From Siphonodentalium dalli (Eukaryota > Mollusca > Scaphopoda > Gadilida > Siphonodentaliidae), in NCBI GenBank assembly GCA_032622095.1, contig CP136069.1, forward strand, positions 47,530,194-47,594,193: 64,000 bases of DNA, written 5' to 3'. The position numbers and the translations under genes are program-made. This document shows, one piece after another, positions 8,895 to 20,628 of this stretch (positions are counted from its first letter, which is position 1; every line of letters starts with the position of its first letter). The notes beneath the pieces were generated by a model. The model did no database searches, had not been told where the DNA came from, and saw only the letters and a program-made list of their open reading frames with translations.

Positions 8895-11339
8895 ATTTCA
8901 ATAAACTTCATCAACATGTTATTCTCGTCTTCGTTATATATCTATAAGTGGGGAGGGGGTTTCACCAATATTACATCACGTCCCTTACCGCGTGTCACTT
9001 TAACATTCCACACCGTGCGTGTATTATCCCCCTTTAATTATGTCATAGCATTGGTACATAGAAGACTGTATAACACTATGCCTATGTCTGTATATGTTGT
9101 CACACCGTGAGTGGATTGTCCGCCTTTAATGATGTCATAGCGTGTGTATATGCAAGACAGTATAACCCTATGGTAATGCCTGTAGCTGTTGTTGGTAAGA
9201 TGTGAAATATAAATTTCAAGGTTCAATTCATTCGTGTAGTAATTTTGTATATGTTCAACGCTCTTCATTCGTGCGCTTGTATTGTTAACATTCATTCACA
9301 ATGAGTGTCCCTTTAGAGTGTCTTGTGTTCCTTTAAGATTCAAACACCAATATTACACCACGTCCCTTGTTTCGTGTCACTTTAACTCCTTGAGTGTATT
9401 GCCCCTTCGAATGATGTCATAGCATGGGTACATGTAAGATAGTATAACACTATGACTATGTCTGTATCTGTTGTTGGTAAGATGTGAAAATATAAATTTC
9501 AGTTCATTCGTGTAGTAATTTCGTATATGTTCAACGCTCTTCATTCGTAAGAGTAATTACCAACTGGAAGTTGTACTATTTTTGATAAACATCGGATTTG
9601 CTCATCAGACGATAAGCTCACAATATTTACGTATGGTCTAATTAGATTCATGCATAAATGTAAGGTAATTTTTGTTATGGTCAAGTTTTTTGTTAAGACC
9701 ATGTTCTAACATAGATCGATAAATAAGTTAAAGGTCATTATATTCCACAGTCAAATCTATTGGTGATCGAATTTGATAACTATTTTATTGGAACAACTAA
9801 GAGTATTATTTACGTGAGATCAATTAGTCCAATTATTATAAATAATAAATTGCAGGCATCGGTGGATACCCGATTGCCACATTTAGTGATCACGTGATAA
9901 ACTGATAAAATGTCCAAGTGACGTACTATAATGAGCAAAAAAAATGAGTTGACCTTCGGCTTCGTCCCGATTGGGTACTGAGCTGACACCGGGGATAAAT
10001 TGACCAATGACTGCTATTGTATCCTTTTGACAGATATGCGTGCGCAGACTCGTTTGATGTTCGCTATCGCATTACTATGTTTTAATAGCCGAGCCTTCAC
10101 TTCTCGTCTGACTCTCTTACCGACAAGACCTGTCTACACAGTACTTCTCCGGCAGACTATTCATCCACTGATAGGCCTACACACAGGTATGCCCTAAATA
10201 ATGGACTGCTTAACCAAAGCAGAATTATAGGTAACTTTTCTTTTCTAAACATCGAACTTGTCTGAACCTATCAATTGATACAATAACAGTGATATAATGT
10301 TACATCATCGGTGCTAACTGGAGTTTTTGGTATACAAAATGAACGTAAGTGTGAATGGAATGATAAGTGGTTATTACGTAATGTTGTTATAACAATGACA
10401 CCGAAGCAATTTCTATTATTGAGTGTCTCACGACCTGGACGTATTATGTATGCATGTTTTGGATAACTAATTATCGTGTTAATGCTAACAATGACACAGT
10501 TTATCAACCTTAATTGATACTAACCCGTTAAACAACTAATTCTGCACAGACATTAAATCGATATGTTTTCTAAACAGCATATAACTGTGAACGGGGATAT
10601 AATAGAATTCATTTGGTAAAGCAAGGTGTGACACATACATTGTTACCCACAATGTCGTGTGTGATTACGTGTACATCGAATAGGACAATTCATTCTGGGG
10701 GTTGTCCGCTCGTGATTCAACATAGTACATCTCAATACTTCCAATAATTCACGATAATACACACCTGTCATATACTCAATAACTTCATCTGGGATAGAGA
10801 AGTTAAGAATAAACGCTCTTTATTATTTATGTAAGAGTAATGGTGTCTATTTTCAGGTATGACAATTATATATGTATGAACTGCGTCCGATAAACACTGG
10901 AATGTATGCATTCATACCGATGGTCCCAATGTCCAATAAAGCTATTTCTAAACATCGATTAATAATTTCATGAAAAATATTTGAACAAAAAAATAACGAA
11001 AGATATTACACGCAAATAATTTTAATAAACATTCGACATTTTTTAATATCGAGATTCTCGGAAACCGAAAACTCGTTATAAATTTTTTATTTAAACTTTT
11101 TTTTTAGAGAAATAATTTTGAGGGTTTTGAAATTTTTTCTTTTTTTGAAATTTGGAGATTTTGAAATTTTTTGGAAGTTTGGGGTTTTGAAATTTTTTGG
11201 AAAAAATAAATTTTGGAAGTTTTGAATTTTTTTTTGGGTTTTGATATTTTGGAAGTTTTGGGAATATTTTAGTACAACCAATTTTAGACCCCAAAGATTC
11301 TATTTTTAGAAGTGGAGCCAACGAGACATCTATTCTTCT

Positions 11340-12388
11340 CGCAGTCATCAATTCTTTGAGAAAACGCTGCATGATTGATATTGCGTGTGACATAAGTTAT
11401 ATGAATGAGATACGATCCGAAACATACCTATACCGCGTATAATTCCAAACGAACTCGATCCAGTCAATTCTGCACACTTGCCAATATCTTATCTTCGTCC
11501 ATGTATAAGTCACGTGTACTATATATATATACCAACAGTGCTCATACGTGTAAAATCGCCTAAAACTTCAACACATATCGACACAATAACGTGGTAATAC
11601 ATATATCAGCTGCGTATTAATTCCACGGTGAAGTGTAGGAACAACTGCATGTATATATACATATACAGTGGCCTTTATACAAATATACAACGGAGATTTG
11701 TGTTAAACATATGTTCTCGCACACCGACAGAACATTGAGATAACCCTGAACCACTTGTGCCATTGCGATAAGGTCGGTGTGTCGCTGCATATAATAGGGA
11801 ATTCACAGTGTGAGTATATATTTATCACTTTAATACTTATAGACATTGCTAAATTATTGGACACAAGGTTGCACGTTCGATTCAGAATTTGAGGACTATA
11901 ACCTTGACAAACAATTCGAGTGATGACAATACGCTTATCGACAACGAGAGTGTTGTTCTACTACATGTACAACTAGACGCAGCCAATAAATTTATCAAAT
12001 CATCCATAATATGCTTGCCATGCACTCAGCACCACATGTACGTGTTCTATACTAGAACATAGTGATATCGGACCCACAAACTAATTAATGTAATATTAAG
12101 TTCTGTCCCGACTGTGTTCCATAATAAAATGTCAATTAATACATTTCAAATATAATTGAATGGCGGAAAATTCAAGGACTAAAATAACATGAGTCCACCA
12201 TATCCAAAAAACATACCCCAACAGGAACACACCCCTAAGAAAACTAAACCATTTTATTTTAAAGTCCAGATTTTCAGCGTGTTTGGCAAAATAGCAGGTT
12301 CTCTTCTTATGCATCAGTGATGGATAGAAAATATTTGCAATCTGAAATATATCTCAAATTAAAGATGCCCTGTCCGATTTGACACCAT
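11340..12388. other. Gene-free stretch
   Basis: AT-rich single-copy-looking DNA between the palindrome and the minisatellite. It has a few short open frames (up to 60 codons) with no recognisable features. Confidence 0.5.
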
Positions 12389-13133
12389 AAAACCACCATA
12401 CGTACGTGTTATATACACCATAAAGCCCCCATACGTACGTGTTATATACACCATAAAACCACCATACGTACGTGTTATATACACCATAAAACCACCATAC
12501 GTACGTGTTACATACACCATAAAACCACCATACGTACGTGTTATATACACCATAAAACCACCATACGTACGTGTTATATATATACACCATAAAACCACCA
12601 TACGTACGTATTATATACACCATAAAACCACCATACGTACGTGTGATATACACCATAAAACCACCATACGTACGTGTTATATACACCATAAAACCACCAT
12701 ACGTACGTGTTATATACACCATAAAACCACCATACGTACGTGTTATATACCTCAAAGACCACCATACGTACGTGTTATATACACCATAAAACCACCATAC
12801 ATACGTGTTATATACACCATAAAACCACCATACGTACGTGTTATATACACCATAAAGCCACCATACGTACGTGTTATATACACCATAAAACCACCATACG
12901 TACGTGTTATATACACTATAAAACCACCATACGTACGTGTTATATACACCATAAAACCACCATACATACGTGTTATATACACCATAAAACCACCATACAT
13001 ACGTGTTATATACACCATAAAACCACCATACGTACGTGTTATATACCTCAAAAACCGCCATACGTACGTGTTATATACACCATAAAACTACCATACGGTA
13101 CGTGTTATATACACCATAAAACCACCATACGTC
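12389..13133. repeat. 33-bp minisatellite, about 22 copies
   Basis: The unit is CATACGTACGTG, then TTATATACACC, then ATAAAACCAC (33 bp). It repeats head to tail with scattered substitutions, and a few units carry ACCTCAAAAACC instead of ACACCATAAAACC. One unit near 12578 has an inserted TATA. Since 33 is a multiple of three and the unit lacks stops in several frames, long open frames appear on both strands. They are repeats, not genes. A stray copy lies at 14003-14027. Confidence 0.95.
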
Positions 13134-13345
13134 AGGGGGGGCGGAACAAAACTGCAGACACAGGGTGGAAAAAACTGTTTTCTTCGGTTTGGGTACCGCC
13201 CCCCCCCCAAAACAGCAAAAACTGCAGTTTTTTTCCACTGACCATTTGCCACCCCCCCCCCCCCCCCAGCAAAATCAAATCTGCCCCAGCCGGACAACAA
13301 ATCGGTTTGACCGGAAATCGAAAAAAAACACCGGAGCATACAATT
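13134..13345. repeat. Poly(C)/poly(G)-rich junction
   Basis: The minisatellite ends at a run of G, followed by an imperfect duplication of a block with AAAACTGCAG and poly(C) tracts of about 9 and 16 bases (13199-13208 and 13252-13267). Confidence 0.7.
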
Positions 13346-14080
13346 CACGAGAAGGTGCTTGGTAACTTAGTTTAGATTATTATGACTAAAATGGTCATTG
13401 TCTACCAGTAGAACGCAGATTTGTACCTCGTGATGTCATGACATGTACAAACATGTATATTGGTGATCGCAACGCTTTGTATACACTTTAAAAAATGACA
13501 ACTAGTCATTACCTCGACTTTGAAAAATATGCAAATGAGATGAGCGAGATACCAGCATATAACTGTTACCATTGGAGGAGAAATTGTTTAATACATGGGA
13601 TAGTTCTGCAGTAAAAATTTGCCAGATAAGCGATCGCAGGGTAGAATTCTGCATTCGACTGGTAGACACTGACATAGTCGGCATTATTAAGAGGGTTAAT
13701 GGGGTCAATATCACATGTAAACCAAGACAGTGGTTATCCAAAATTGTTTTAGGTGGATTGTACTACTCATGTATATATGATTTGGATATTAAGGTTAATC
13801 CATATTCTATAAAATGAGAGAAAAGTTGTGAGTCTGAAAATACATAGTTGGAAAAAAATTATATGCAATTTTTTTCCGACAACCCCCCCCCCCCCCCATA
13901 AATGAATAAGGAAAAACTTTACGTGTAAATTTTTGACGCCTAGGTACACCCCACCCCTGGTACGTTGTGTCCCGCATTATGTTCTCCGCCCCCCCCCCCT
14001 GCATACGTACGTGTTATTTACCTCAAAATTATTAGATCAGACCCACACAATAATTAATTTGAGGTTTTTGTGGCCATATA
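13346..14080. other. Low-content stretch with poly(C) tracts
   Basis: It contains two long C runs (about 13885 and 13991) and an 81-codon plus-strand frame at 13572-13817 (MEEKLFNTWDSSAVK...) with no recognisable motif, which I do not call as a gene. Confidence 0.4.
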
Positions 14081-14610
14081 TACTATTAAAAGAGGAAGTT
14101 TTAACACATCCACTTATCCACTTATCGTTCGTTTCCAATAAGGAGCGTCCATGAAAAATGTTGATTGTGACATAGAGCGTTCTCAAGTGTGAGTTCTTGT
14201 GATCGTTCAGGGCAGATTGGGTGGATTGGACAAGTTGGTCATACATATCCAGGTCAAATAACCTGTTCAATAATATTGTAGCATTCATATACCTTAAGTA
14301 TCTCCACCAATGCATACTTTGTAATTCAGTTTACTTTGGTTATTTGATGAAATACATATTGTTGATATTGATATTAATTTGTGGTCCTGATGGCCAGATA
14401 TCACGTTTTGAAAGAGGAACTTTTAGCACATTTTGATTTGTTTGTCAGCCAAGAAAACATTCCATATATCGTCTCCAATAAAGAGCGTTCATGCCTTTGT
14501 CGTCAACAAGTGGATTGTGATACACAACGTTCTCAATTTTGAGTTTGCTATCGTTTTTGACACATCGTTTATGGTAGATTATGTGGACATCTGCGTTGTC
14601 CATGCCATGC
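14080..14610 (+). repeat. Two diverged direct copies of a block of about 300 bp
   Basis: CCAATAAGGAGCGTCCATG (14142) and CCAATAAAGAGCGTTCATG (14473) head similar blocks that both go on with GATTGTGA, ATAGAGCG/ACAACGTTCTCAA and TGAGTT. Each is preceded by GAGGAA, TTTTA and CACAT. Confidence 0.6.
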
Positions 14611-14703
14611 GAGCGATGTTTATTTAAAGACTATTTCATTATTTTCTTTTGTCTCGGGGCCTGGTAACCTGATCATTGGTTTAGGACATTTTGTCAAATA
14701 TTA

Positions 14704-14867
14704 TGCCCTGTGCCAATGCTTTCTCTTATACATTTATATGCGAGTCAACAATTTTAGAATTTTTAATGTGTTAAGCCAATGCATTCTCTTATATATGCGA
14801 GGCGACCTATGGTCGACTCGCATATATAAGAGAATGCATTGGGCCCTTCTGTTGGGTAAAGGGTTAA
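14704..14867. mobile_element. TTAA double-hairpin MITE, truncated copy C
   Basis: Carries one full hairpin (GCCAATGCATTCTCTTATAT...) and the right end TGTTGGGTAAAGGGTTAA. The left end and most of the first hairpin are deleted. Confidence 0.75.
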
Positions 14868-15249
14868 CGTCTGCAGACCGTGCATCGTTAATTTAAATCT
14901 ACTCAGTATTCAACCTTGGTATAAAACTTAGCATACTGTACTCGTGTGTCTAATGTCCAACCCTTTATTAAATCGACATATGCCAACCTGATAATTGGAT
15001 AAGGACATTTTGTCAAATATTGTGCCAAATCGGACTGTGTATTTTGAATGTAAATTTACTCAGCTGTGAACAATGGTAAGCCTAAACATACAGTACTCGT
15101 TTGTCTATAATATCCAGCCCATTTCACAAAATCGACACATTCCATAAATTCATGATACTATGTCCAGGATAATTTAAACATTACATCACTCGTACTCATC
15201 CACTCGTTGTATCAAACTTTGCATGAAATTTCCAACTGCACCCCCTTGA

Positions 15250-15445
15250 ACCAAATCGAAATATCCACGTGCACCCCTATATTATATTTCCATGTGCACC
15301 CCTATATGATTTTTCCACGTGCACCCCTATATGATATTTCCATGTGCACCCGTATATGATATTTCCATGGTCACACCTATATGATATTTCCATGTGCACC
15401 CCCAAAGTGATATATCCATGTGCACCCTTATATAATATTTCCAAC
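15250..15445. repeat. Minisatellite, roughly 25-29 bp units
   Basis: About seven copies of a unit like ATATTTCCATGTGCACCCCT, with variants of the TATATGAT spacer. Confidence 0.8.
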
Positions 15446-15889
15446 CGATTCCTCAAATTTACAACTGTTGGAAATGTTTAAACTAACACCCCGTATGGTT
15501 CAAAATTCCAAATGAATGCCATTTCGGTTTGAAAATTTGACCGAATATAGGGAAATATTCGCCTTTAGGTCGAAAAACATACTAAATACTGGTTGAAATA
15601 TCAAATTATCAGAATAAATTCAGTCAACTTTTGGTCGGAAATCTGCAACCACTGTTGCGTCAGGCATGAAATTTCCAACCGCTGAAACTGGTTAAGTTGG
15701 GGCGGGTGAGGGACCCAACCTTGGTGCAGCTGCGTCAATGATTAGGTATGCAAATTGCACAGGCACACTTAACTACGGACAAAGTTAACTGACCTAAATG
15801 ACATCATTGTGATTTAGAAAGTGTTCTCATCCCTAATTAACTGCAATTGACACATCACGCGAAGTAGTATATTTGTTTTAGATCTAATA

Positions 15890-16426
15890 CAGTGTTCACG
15901 CTGGTCCGAAAACTCTTTAGGCCAATTTTTTGGCCAATTCTGATTTTTGTTGTTGCCAAATTAAAAAACCTTCGGCCAAATTAAATCCCCATGTTCCGTT
16001 CTCACAATTAATGAATATGACAATATGTGTGTTCTATATACTATTCTATATATTTATGTCCGTAACTTCAAATATCGTGTCTAACCCGCTTTAACCCCAC
16101 TGTTGTTACTTGAAAATACACCACTACCCACCATCTATACGGTTCAGCATTATGACAGACAAAGGATTCATTCGTGTTAATCCTCATTAATGTTTAACGC
16201 AGTCCATTGTATTACCCACTAAGTTATATCACCTAATCAATTAGCAGATGATCGTACTATGCATTTGATTATCATGTCGCTCCCGATAAAAACTCAATTT
16301 GGGTTTTTGAATTATATTTCCGAAAAAAAACTGTGGTCAAAAGTTAGACGAACTGAAATTGTTTTTTGACTTTTTCGGGAAAAAAATGGCTATTGACCAA
16401 TTTGGCCTTTTACAGCGTGAACCCTG
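15890..16426. mobile_element. hAT-like non-autonomous element
   Basis: Ends CAGTGTTCACGCTG (15890) and CAGCGTGAACCCTG (16426) form a terminal inverted repeat. GGCCAA blocks lie just inside both ends. CAGNG ends with this length are typical of hAT-type MITEs. An exact 8-bp target duplication was not found. No coding capacity. Confidence 0.65.
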
Positions 16427-17119
16427 CGGATACAACAATATGTAAATTATTTGAACCAAAGACATGTTTCAAATAAATATCCATGTATTGAACAACGACT
16501 CTTTTCCTGCACAATGGACAAGTTTTGTGCTATGGAAAAAGATATCAAGCTGATACTGTCGCTAATACACTGTTAATGTCCGCTCGAGGGATTTTGTATG
16601 CATTCGGCGATATAAACAATTGATGCACGGTCCGATTTTGACTTGAAACGTAATAATACAAAATGGATTAGGTCACAAGTTTTTTCAACTTATGAAGACC
16701 CTCTCCCAATACAGTCGATTTAGATACAAAATGTTTACAAGATGACAGCTGAACATATTTACAAGAATGATTTTATTAGTTTATGGTGATTTATGTAGTG
16801 CCTTCCAGAGCACATTGCTATATGGGTTGTAGCTAGTTTGGTAGCAATAACATTTGGTGGAGTTTGTGTGATTTGTGTTCGTTTCGACTAATGTTGGGGC
16901 AGGGTTTTATGCAAAGGGGTATTTTCTTCATATATATATGTTAGTCAAGTGTTAGTCAGCTACTCTGGAAGACAGTACATACGGTAGATCAAGGTAATAG
17001 AGGACTGGTGATTGAGTGGGGGAGTAGGTTCATAAGTGGGGAGCCAGTTGATTACTAAACTGCGTAGTTCCTATATTTACCGGTGTACTTTGACAATTTG
17101 TAGTCCTTCCTTGTGAATG
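16427..17119. other. Gene-free stretch
   Basis: AT-rich DNA between the hAT-like element and the retrotransposon remnant. Nothing recognised. Confidence 0.5.
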
Positions 17120-17169
17120 TATTTTGTTTTAAATTCAGTTATCGAAACGCTTTGTTGCTACAATATATT

Positions 17170-18110
17170 TCTGAATTATATCGAACAGTTTCTTATTACT
17201 ATGGGACGAGATATATGGTATTCCAAAAAGATTTCGTTAATATTGAGAATTTGAAGGCTTTCGCGAGTCAATTTATCAGCGAGGACGGCTCGTTCGGACC
17301 GATACAAGGGGCAACTAAAGAAAAAATGAAAGGCATCTTCGGATGGACACAGGGCTATCGGAGATATAATTGTTATACATATCAGAGCGGAGTTCGCTGC
17401 ATCTGTTTCGGATGCGACAGTGTATGGTGTTGTTTTTTCGTTGTCCTGTGTAGAAGTACAGAGGAGGGGCAGGTGAGGGTTCCAATAGTTGCAAATTAGT
17501 TTTAAATATCGAAAATTGGCCAACGTGAGTGATTATTTTGGGAAGTTTATTCCACTCAGTGGTTGCCGACGGAAAAAAAGACTTTTTGTAATGTTCTGTA
17601 ATGCAGAAATATGAATAACATTTGCCGGGTCGCCTCATGATGTAACCCGACACCTCGTTTGCTCTAGGGGGAAGTGTAGATGCTAGATAAGATGGGACTT
17701 ATTCGTTTACTATTTTGTAGACTAGTTGCAGTTTGTGTATTTGTCGCCTTCTATCGAGAGAAGGCCACCCCACTTCATGCAAAACTGTGTTATTAGATGC
17801 AGAGCGAGTGATGCCACTGACTATCCGCCCAGCTTCGATGTGTAGCCGATCGAGTTTATCGAGGAGATATTGTGGAGTGCTGTCCCATACTACGTCTGAG
17901 TAATCAAATAGGGGTAGTATATACGTCTTATAGATTATTTCAATTATTTTTCTGTCAAGTTGGTACTTCAGACGCCTTAGTTGAGCTAATCGAGATGCAA
18001 TCCTATTTACCAGGCCGTCGATTTGGGCATTCCATTCCAACGGTCCGATTTGGCAAACAATTCGATAAACAAATGTTTGTCCTAAGGCAATTTCCAGGTT
18101 ACAATTCAAA
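17170..18110 (-). pseudogene. Non-LTR retrotransposon reverse-transcriptase C-terminus, broken
   Basis: Read on the minus strand, the fragment begins inside the reverse transcriptase. It shows the late RT/thumb region (IIYKTYILPLFDYSDVVWD, then LLDKLDRLHIEAGRIVSGI) and continues into the usual C-terminal part (FFPSATTEWNKLP, RKNNTIHCRIRN, and a C/H-poor SEDAFHFFFSCPLY). This order is standard for Jockey/CR1-type LINEs. The frame is interrupted by a TAA at 17699-17701 (the same frame continues beyond it) and by a frameshift near 17345-17360. The catalytic fingers and palm, the endonuclease and ORF1 are missing, so it is a 5'-truncated dead copy. Its clade is uncertain. Confidence 0.85.
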
Positions 18111-18337
18111 AGAAAAAGGAAATAAACTTGAAATAAGCCTCATTCGTATGACACGGACATCGTGGTAGTCCACACAATAAGCCCTAAGTGATATGTCGAA
18201 ACAAAATATAAAAACCCTCATAATTGAAAACGCTCTTTATCGCATTCTACTTTAGTTTATAGATGCTCTTTATAGGATAACATCAATGTAATTTCTTCCC
18301 ATCTGACGAAACGATAACTGTTTAAAAACTTCCTTTT

Positions 18338-18737
18338 TTAACCCTTTACCCAACAAACCGGCCAAAACCGGCCAAATAAAGCTTCAACAGCCTAAAATAT
18401 CTTCGGTCTGTCTCAATAAAACCATACAAATATGGATATCATTGGAACCGGCTCATTGACCACATTGTGATGGTTATAGTTATACCCTGTGCCAATGCAT
18501 TCTCTTATATATGCGAGTCGACCATAGGTCGCCTCGCATATATAAGAGAATGCATTGGCCTAAAAAAAATCTTTTTTTAACACTTTTTACCATTTTTTCT
18601 TACATTCTTTAACAATTTTATAATTTGTAATGTGTTAAGCCAATGCATTCTCTTATATATGCGAGGCGACCTATGGTCGACTCGCATATATAAGAGAATG
18701 CATTGGCACAGGGCCCTTCTGTTGGGTAAAGGGTTAA
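18338..18737. mobile_element. TTAA double-hairpin MITE, copy B
   Basis: Nearly identical to copy A (1269-1667): TTAA at 18338-18341 and 18734-18737, CCCTTTACCCAACA ends, and the two opposed palindromes. It sits 21 bp before a possible exon. Confidence 0.85.
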
Positions 18738-18758
18738 TCAAAACCAAACTGCACGCAG

Positions 18759-18883
18759 GGTTTACCTCCCTTGATGAATCGATAAGAGCGCTGCCACCGG
18801 CGACATTTTACCCACATTTGGTGGACTTCCGCGATATTAAGATGTACACTAAGGAACAGATTCACATGTTGCCCTTTAATTAA
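18759..18883 (+). CDS. Possible terminal coding exon, unknown protein
   Basis: After an acceptor-like CAAACTGCACGCAG (ending 18758) an open frame runs 41 codons to TAA at 18881-18883. Its composition is protein-like (SLDESIRALPPATFYPHLVD, then YTKEQIHMLPFN), unlike the AT-rich surroundings. I do not recognise the family and found no upstream exon. Copy B of the TTAA MITE ends just before it, so if the exon is real the insertion has altered its intron or its 5' part. It could also be a transposon remnant. Confidence 0.3.
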
Positions 18884-19928
18884 GCACACATAATATCGAA
18901 CACAATTTGTCTAATTTCGTACCTTAAAAGGGTGCTGTACACTAAATCCGACCATTTATGGGACCATCTCCTTTTATACTCAACAGAATATATGCAACAA
19001 ATCAATGAATTTGAGCCATGTGTTAGTGCAAAATACACTCGTGTGCTATATGATTATATGAACGATGCAAACAACGTGGCAATTATAAAGAAAATTAATT
19101 TATGAGTTTAAGTTTGGAAAGTCCCACTAGAACAAAATGACTATATTGTGAAACGGTGCCATTTGGTTCTCCGATTATTTTATCAACATAAATGTCTCAA
19201 CGCACATGGACGACATTGTCACGACAGCACGCATGGCAAGTCAAAATTTGCTGCTGTTTTGACATCTAGCCTGCGAACATCGTCTACAAATCTACCGCTT
19301 TAATTCTCCATTCTGTTCTTAAGTTTTTAGTGTGGGAATAGTTCTCAAAGCACACAGGACATTTGACTTTGGGGCGATGGGTTCGCCATTTTGGATGGAA
19401 AACCCCGCACTAATATAGAAAACCACCAACTAGTACCCGGCCGGTGACAGAGCCAGCATGGAAGTATTATCCCATCTCGTCACTGTATCGAACTTCCGAT
19501 TCTACTCCACAATCGCCACTCTGTTTATTTTTCATGTATTGTTCATTATATGTATGTATATTATATACCTTGTGTTTGCTCGTCTTCAGTGTTAACATTT
19601 GTCAGTGTATTATACTAGGGAGAGGAGGGTATTCTAAGTGGTTATGGCACTTGTCCTCCAATCCCTTTTGTCATAAATCAATTTATGAACAAATAAAATA
19701 TGTTTAAACTAATGGAAGTATGAGTGGTGCGCTCTGGTAGAGATTGCATAAAAACCTCAAATTAATGAGAATGTGGGTATGATATAATTATTGTCGGCAC
19801 AGAAAACTTACATAAAATTATGGTAGTTTAGTGGAGTAAAATCGGACAGCTCGACCTTTATCAACATAACTAGTTACATATGTTGTATGTCAAGTTTAAT
19901 AAAATATCTTTATTTCCTCCCTGTACAG
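18884..19928. other. Gene-free stretch
   Basis: AT-rich DNA upstream of the EF-hand gene. A promoter or 5' untranslated exon of that gene should lie here or further upstream, but I cannot place it. Confidence 0.4.
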
Positions 19929-19938
19929 AATTGAGAGA

Positions 19939-19979
19939 ATGAAGCCGACCGTCCTGTTCGTTGCCTCGCTTTTTCTATG
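19939..19979 (+). CDS. Secreted EF-hand protein, first coding exon (signal peptide)
   Basis: The gene is a three-exon assembly (19939-19979, 26429-26538, 33304-33500) that gives 115 residues and a stop. This exon encodes MKPTVLFVASLFL plus two bases of the next codon. It is a hydrophobic signal peptide, so the product should enter the secretory pathway. CCTCCCTGTACAG before 19929 looks like an acceptor, so an untranslated first exon probably lies upstream. The donor is CTATG|GTACGT, phase 2, matching exon 2, which starts with one base of the split codon. The mature protein carries two good EF-hand loops (residues 28-39 and 48-59) and two degenerate ones (83-94 and 104-115), so it should bind calcium outside the cell or in a secretory compartment. 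Small secreted EF-hand proteins are known in molluscs, but I cannot name the orthologue. Confidence 0.75.
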
Positions 19980-20154
19980 GTACGTCAACATATCCTCGCC
20001 GATATACGCACATAATCGACCTATAATGTGAAATAGGTACATAATGTGATTATTTGTTGCTGAAATAAGCAGATTATGAATCATACACGTTATTTAGTTT
20101 AATTGAGCGGGCCACAGTAAAACACAGGTTACAGAAAATAAACCTGAAAAGTGT

Positions 20155-20275
20155 CCGCACATAATCTGCTTAGACTCGCCTCATTGTGCGTTGATAATGT
20201 GACTAAAACGTTCTCGGTTTCAGCACATTATCGACTCAAAATGAGGCGATCTAAGTAGATTTTCTGCCTAAAACA
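20155..20275. repeat. Small inverted repeat
   Basis: AGACTCGCCTCATTGTGCG (20171) pairs with AAAATGAGGCGATCT (20238). ATAATCTGCTT-like words lie at the flanks (20052, 20162, 20300). Probably a small hairpin element in intron 1. Confidence 0.5.
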
Positions 20276-20479
20276 AGTTATATAAAAACTTATATTATAA
20301 GCAGATAATGTCGGAATTTTTGGGAGAACATATTGGGTATGTAACGTGCAATTCACATTATGGGTGAACAGATACAGTCTTAAGTTATAGTCTAAAATAC
20401 TAATATAATTCGTTCTTCGCTCAGTTTGTGATGTCTACTAACAAACATGTTGAATGCAAACATGTGAATATAGTATGCG

Positions 20480-20628
20480 AAGAGCCATGGATGGGCTTTA
20501 TTCGTTGGATTGCATGGACAATGTGTTCCTCCGAGGAAAGCTTACAGCAAATGAAAATAATCACATGTAAGCTCCCCTCCCAGTAATACCGTATTAATTC
20601 AATTGAATAAAGCCCACTCGTGGCTCTC
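20480..20628. mobile_element. Short inverted-repeat element
   Basis: AGAGCCATGGATGGGCTTTATTCG at the left pairs with TGAATAAAGCCCACTCGTGGCTCT at the right. An inner GAAAGCTTAC/GTAAGCTCCC pair is also present. No coding capacity. Confidence 0.5.

Larger units (their letters stand above)
7231..11339. repeat. Right arm of giant inverted repeat
   Basis: Reverse complement of the left arm, ending CATCTATTCTTCT at 11339. Beyond this point the left and right flanks no longer match. The right arm has the same two genes on the plus strand. From 8900 to 11080 neither arm has a convincing gene. A stretch near 10190-10240 (left arm 4105-4150) matches half of the hairpin MITE at 26740-26955. Confidence 0.95.

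Noticed and set aside
3014-11339. The palindrome as a pure assembly artefact
   Set aside because: The arms differ at many single bases, by a 9-bp indel and by repeat copy number, which a folded-back read or duplicated contig would not give after correction. It still needs a read-level check.
12354-13375. Long open frames of Tyr/Trp-rich or Thr/His-rich repeats
   Set aside because: They are the 33-bp minisatellite read in different frames.
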